Assembly: GCF_006539165.1 (NCBI RefSeq)
Contig: NZ_BJMM01000040.1
Span: forward strand, 1 to 64,000
Length of the DNA stretch: 64,000 nt
Source of the DNA: Streptomyces cacaoi
GTDB taxonomy: Bacteria > Actinomycetota > Actinomycetes > Streptomycetales > Streptomycetaceae
Reading direction: 5' to 3'
Under the pieces are notes generated by a model. It was not told the origin of the DNA. It saw nothing but the letters and a program-made list of their open reading frames with translations, and did no database searches. Of this stretch, positions 62,028-64,000 are shown piece after piece. A program made the translations under genes and the position numbers. Positions within the stretch are counted from its first letter, which is position 1. The number at the start of each line of letters is the position of its first letter.

Positions 62028-62044
62028 ATGGCACGGTGTGCCAT
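62028..62044. promoter_or_regulatory. Likely TetR operator
   Basis: ATGGCACGGTGTGCCAT is a perfect 7-3-7 palindrome. A TACTCT -10-like element for the SDR gene lies at 62052-62057, placing the palindrome over its -35 position. Confidence 0.65.
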
Positions 62045-62188
62045 GTAGGCGTACTCTTGAAATCGAAGCAGATCGATTCCCCGCGGTTCCCGCGGCCCGT
62101 CCGCCGTCCCCGGCGCGAGGGCCGACAGCGGACGGCCAGGTCGGACGGCGGTACGCGAGACCACGCGGGACAAGGAGAAGAGGGCCTC

Positions 62189-62947
62189 ATGAACCGCTTC
62201 GACGGACGCAGGATTCTTGTCACCGGCGCCGGCTCCGGCATCGGCCGCGCCACCGTGCTGCGCCTCCTGGAGGAGGGCGGCCGGGTCGCCGCCGCCGACG
62301 TCAACGAGGAGGGCCTGGCGGCCACCCGCGAGCTGGCGGGGAAGACGGCCGAGCGGCTGAGCACGGTCACCGTCGACATCTCGGACGAGGAGTCCGTGCG
62401 CACGGACGCCGGCGGTGCGATCGAGGAGCTGGGCGGGCTGGACGTCCTGGTCAACGCCGCGGGAATACTCGACTCCCGGCACACCGAGACCATGACCCTG
62501 GAGTTCTGGAACCGGATCATCGGCGTCAACCTCACCGGAACCTTCCTGGTCACCCGGCAGGCGCTGCCCGCGCTGCTGGCGGGCGGCTCCGGTGTGGTGG
62601 TCAACTTCAGCTCCACCTCGGCGAGTTTCGCGCACCCGTACATGGCCGCCTACGCGGCGACCAAGGGCGGCATCCAGTCGTTCACGCACGCCATCGCCTC
62701 GGAGTACAGCAAGCAGGGGCTGCGTGCGGTCTGCGTCGCGCCCGGCTCCATCTCCTCCGGCATGACGCACAACCCCGGACTGCCCGAGGACACCGACTAC
62801 AGCCTGCTGGCCAAGCTCTCCCCGATGCTGGGCGAGGGCTTCGCGGGGCCGGAGACCGTCGCGGGCGCCATCGCGATGCTCGCCTCCGACGACGGCGCCT
62901 TCATCACCGGCACCGAGCTGCGGATCGACGGCGGCACCCACATGTGA
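62189..62947 (+). CDS. Short-chain dehydrogenase/reductase
   Basis: A 252-aa classical SDR. The NAD(P) loop is VTGAGSGIGRAT, NAAG follows near residue 90, then the Ser (FSSTSASF) and YAATKGG (Tyr-x3-Lys) catalytic residues. Asp in AAADVNEEG at the end of the second strand suggests NAD preference. The substrate is unknown. AAGGAG lies upstream of the ATG at 62189. Divergent TetR neighbour suggests inducible expression. Confidence 0.92.
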   Translation: MNRFDGRRILVTGAGSGIGRATVLRLLEEGGRVAAADVNEEGLAATRELAGKTAERLSTVTVDISDEESVRTDAGGAIEELGGLDVLVNAAGILDSRHTETMTLEFWNRIIGVNLTGTFLVTRQALPALLAGGSGVVVNFSSTSASFAHPYMAAYAATKGGIQSFTHAIASEYSKQGLRAVCVAPGSISSGMTHNPGLPEDTDYSLLAKLSPMLGEGFAGPETVAGAIAMLASDDGAFITGTELRIDGGTHM

Positions 62948-63018
62948 GCCCGGCGGCCGCTCGCTCCGGGGCTCCTGCGCGGGGCGGGGCCCCGTGGAGT
63001 CCGGGCGGGCCGGGACGG

Positions 63019-63024
63019 TACGTT
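63019..63024 (+). promoter_or_regulatory. -10 element for leaderless GNAT gene
   Basis: TACGTT ends 7 nt before ATG 63032. Confidence 0.5.
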
Positions 63025-63031
63025 GCCGTGC

Positions 63032-63487
63032 ATGAGCGACGCGTACACGGTCCGCACCGCACGGCCCGAGGACTACGACTCCGTCATCGCCGTCGTCGAC
63101 GACTGGTGGGGGCGTACGGCGTCCCGCGATCTCACCCGGGTCTTCGTCGACCACTTCTTCGCCACCAGCCTGATCGCCGAGCGGCCCGACGGGTCGCTCG
63201 GCGGTTTTCTGATCGGCTTCCTGTCCCCCTCGCAGCCCGAGTACGCCTATGTCCACTTCGCGGGTGTCGCGCCCGGGCTGCGCCGGACGGGGCTGGGCCG
63301 GGAGCTGTACGAACGGTTCTTCGCGCGGGCCCGCGAGGACGGGCGCACGGTGGTGAAGGCCATCACCTCGCCGGTCAACTCCCGCTCCATCGCCTTCCAC
63401 ACGGCCCTGGGGTTCGCGGCCTCGGAGCCCGTGCCCGACTACGACGGGCCCTCGCTCGACCGTGTCGTCTTCCGCCGGGAGCTGTGA
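63032..63487 (+). CDS. GNAT-family N-acetyltransferase
   Basis: A 151-aa acetyltransferase. The acetyl-CoA motif is VAPGLRRTGLGRELYERFF and the C-terminal NSRSIAFHTALGF is the usual motif B. Substrate unknown. The ATG at 63032 is set by the TACGTT element 7 nt upstream; an in-frame TTG three codons earlier overlaps that element. Confidence 0.9.
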   Translation: MSDAYTVRTARPEDYDSVIAVVDDWWGRTASRDLTRVFVDHFFATSLIAERPDGSLGGFLIGFLSPSQPEYAYVHFAGVAPGLRRTGLGRELYERFFARAREDGRTVVKAITSPVNSRSIAFHTALGFAASEPVPDYDGPSLDRVVFRREL

Positions 63488-63513
63488 CCTTCGCCGTACG
63501 AGTTCCGGGCGTC

Positions 63514-63545
63514 AGCGCCCCCGCCGGTTCCGCGGCGGGGGCGCT
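63514..63545 (+). terminator. Terminator after GNAT gene
   Basis: A 12-bp perfect stem AGCGCCCCCGCC/GGCGGGGGCGCT (63514-63525 with 63534-63545) with an 8-nt loop. Confidence 0.65.
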
Positions 63546-63651
63546 CGTCGTGTGCGGCGGTACCGGGCCGCTGGCGGAAAAGTGTCGGTTCTCCGGGCTG
63601 TGGAGGCGGGGGAGGGGTGCCGACCTGCAAGGGTCCGGTCGGCCGGTGTTT

Positions 63652-63667
63652 TCGAATAAAAGTTCGA
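63652..63667. promoter_or_regulatory. LexA/SOS box upstream of dnaE2
   Basis: TCGAATAAAAGTTCGA differs from the actinobacterial SOS consensus TCGAAC-N4-GTTCGA at one position. It lies 65-80 bp before the dnaE2 ATG, so the gene should be DNA-damage inducible. Confidence 0.82.
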
Positions 63668-63731
63668 TGGCTGGTTTATGGTGGTGCCCGGAGAACCGAG
63701 GGGTGGCTGAGGCGATGGGAGGTGTACGCAC

Positions 63732-64000
63732 ATGCCGGATGCGGCGCACTTCGTACACCTTCGTACCGCCTCGGGCTTCTCGATGCGGTACGGGGCCTCC
63801 CACCCCGAGACGCTCGCCGAGCGGGCCGCCGAGCGCGGCATGGCGGCCCTCGCGCTGACCGACCGGGACACCCTCGCCGGGGCCGTCCGGTTCGCGAAGT
63901 CCTGTGCGCGCTTCGGGGTGCGCCCGGTGTTCGGCGTCGATCTGGCCGTCGAGCCGCCCGCCGGCCGGGACGCGCCGGAGGGGGGAAAGCGGCGGCGCAC
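63732..64000 (+). CDS. dnaE2: DnaE2 error-prone DNA polymerase III alpha, 5' part
   Basis: The first 89 residues of a DnaE-type polymerase, truncated by the window end. They are the N-terminal PHP domain: HFVHLRTASGFSMRYGASHP, AERGMAALALTDRDTLAGAV, FGVRPVFGVDLAVEPP. GASHPETLAERAAERGM is typical of DnaE2/ImuC, the damage-tolerance polymerase acting with ImuA'/ImuB. In the first PHP motif the expected HLH is HLR (Arg11), so a metal ligand is missing. An SOS box upstream supports DnaE2 over the replicative DnaE1. Confidence 0.87.
   Translation, partial: MPDAAHFVHLRTASGFSMRYGASHPETLAERAAERGMAALALTDRDTLAGAVRFAKSCARFGVRPVFGVDLAVEPPAGRDAPEGGKRRR

Noticed and set aside
61247..63400. 717-aa open frame on the minus strand over TetR, SDR and GNAT genes
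   Set aside because: Antisense to SDR and GNAT and in a wrong frame to TetR; no domain recognisable.

Overview
The window is high-GC actinobacterial DNA and almost certainly from a Streptomyces chromosome. The grounds are the strong G/C third-position bias, GTG and TTG starts, many 4-base ATGA/GTGA gene couplings, a desferrioxamine (desABCD) operon, a SepF-like SflA protein, and a gene order (dnaE2, sflA, der, cmk, tyrA, rluB, scpBA, a parA paralogue, ald, a NUDIX gene, pyrG, recN, nadK, tlyA) that I recall from the Streptomyces chromosome core. I find 54 protein-coding genes, the last cut by the window end, and no rRNA, tRNA, CRISPR array, transposase or prophage genes.

Layout. 0.1-1.7 kb: a TPR protein with an Arg/Asp-rich tail. 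1.7-7.1 kb (minus): desABCD behind an iron box. 7.3-10.1 kb: divergent DUF1015 and HAD-IIA genes. 10.2-10.35 kb: a 35-bp tandem repeat. 10.3-15.6 kb: a second iron-regulated locus, with a siderophore-interacting protein and a Tat lipoprotein facing two FecCD permeases and an ATPase across a shared iron box. 15.6-21.3 kb: small protein, tlyA, nadK, recN and a glycosyltransferase. 21.4-24.8 kb: a LacI regulator facing two secreted beta-1,3-glucanases (GH16, GH64) across a perfect operator. 24.9-33.4 kb: GH15 enzyme, pyrG, NUDIX hydrolase, an NB-ARC/TPR-like protein and ald. 33.8-38.9 kb: chromosome organisation, with a ParA paralogue, a probable ribbon-helix-helix partner, scpA, scpB and a pseudouridine synthase. 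39-43.9 kb: DUF952, tyrA, cmk, an acyltransferase and der. 43.9-52.3 kb: two hypothetical genes, then envelope-related genes (Rpf/LysM protein, a glycosyltransferase with an unknown coupled partner, an I78 inhibitor, PAP2 phosphatase, PIG-V-like transferase). 52.6-64 kb: MFS exporter, glutaryl-CoA-type dehydrogenase, sflA, DUF1684, slipin, S1 protease, asd, TetR/SDR pair, GNAT and the 5' end of dnaE2 behind a LexA-type box.

How they work together. The two iron-box loci form a local iron regulon: siderophore synthesis, uptake and intracellular release. The LacI operator probably links beta-1,3-glucan sensing to secretion of two complementary glucanases. The ParA-like/RHH/ScpAB block looks like a chromosome-segregation unit joined to condensin. 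A cross-cutting feature is leaderless expression: nine genes carry a TANNNT -10 element exactly 6-7 nt before the start codon, which also fixes several start sites. Most convergent gene pairs are separated by a long GC-rich hairpin without a U-tract.
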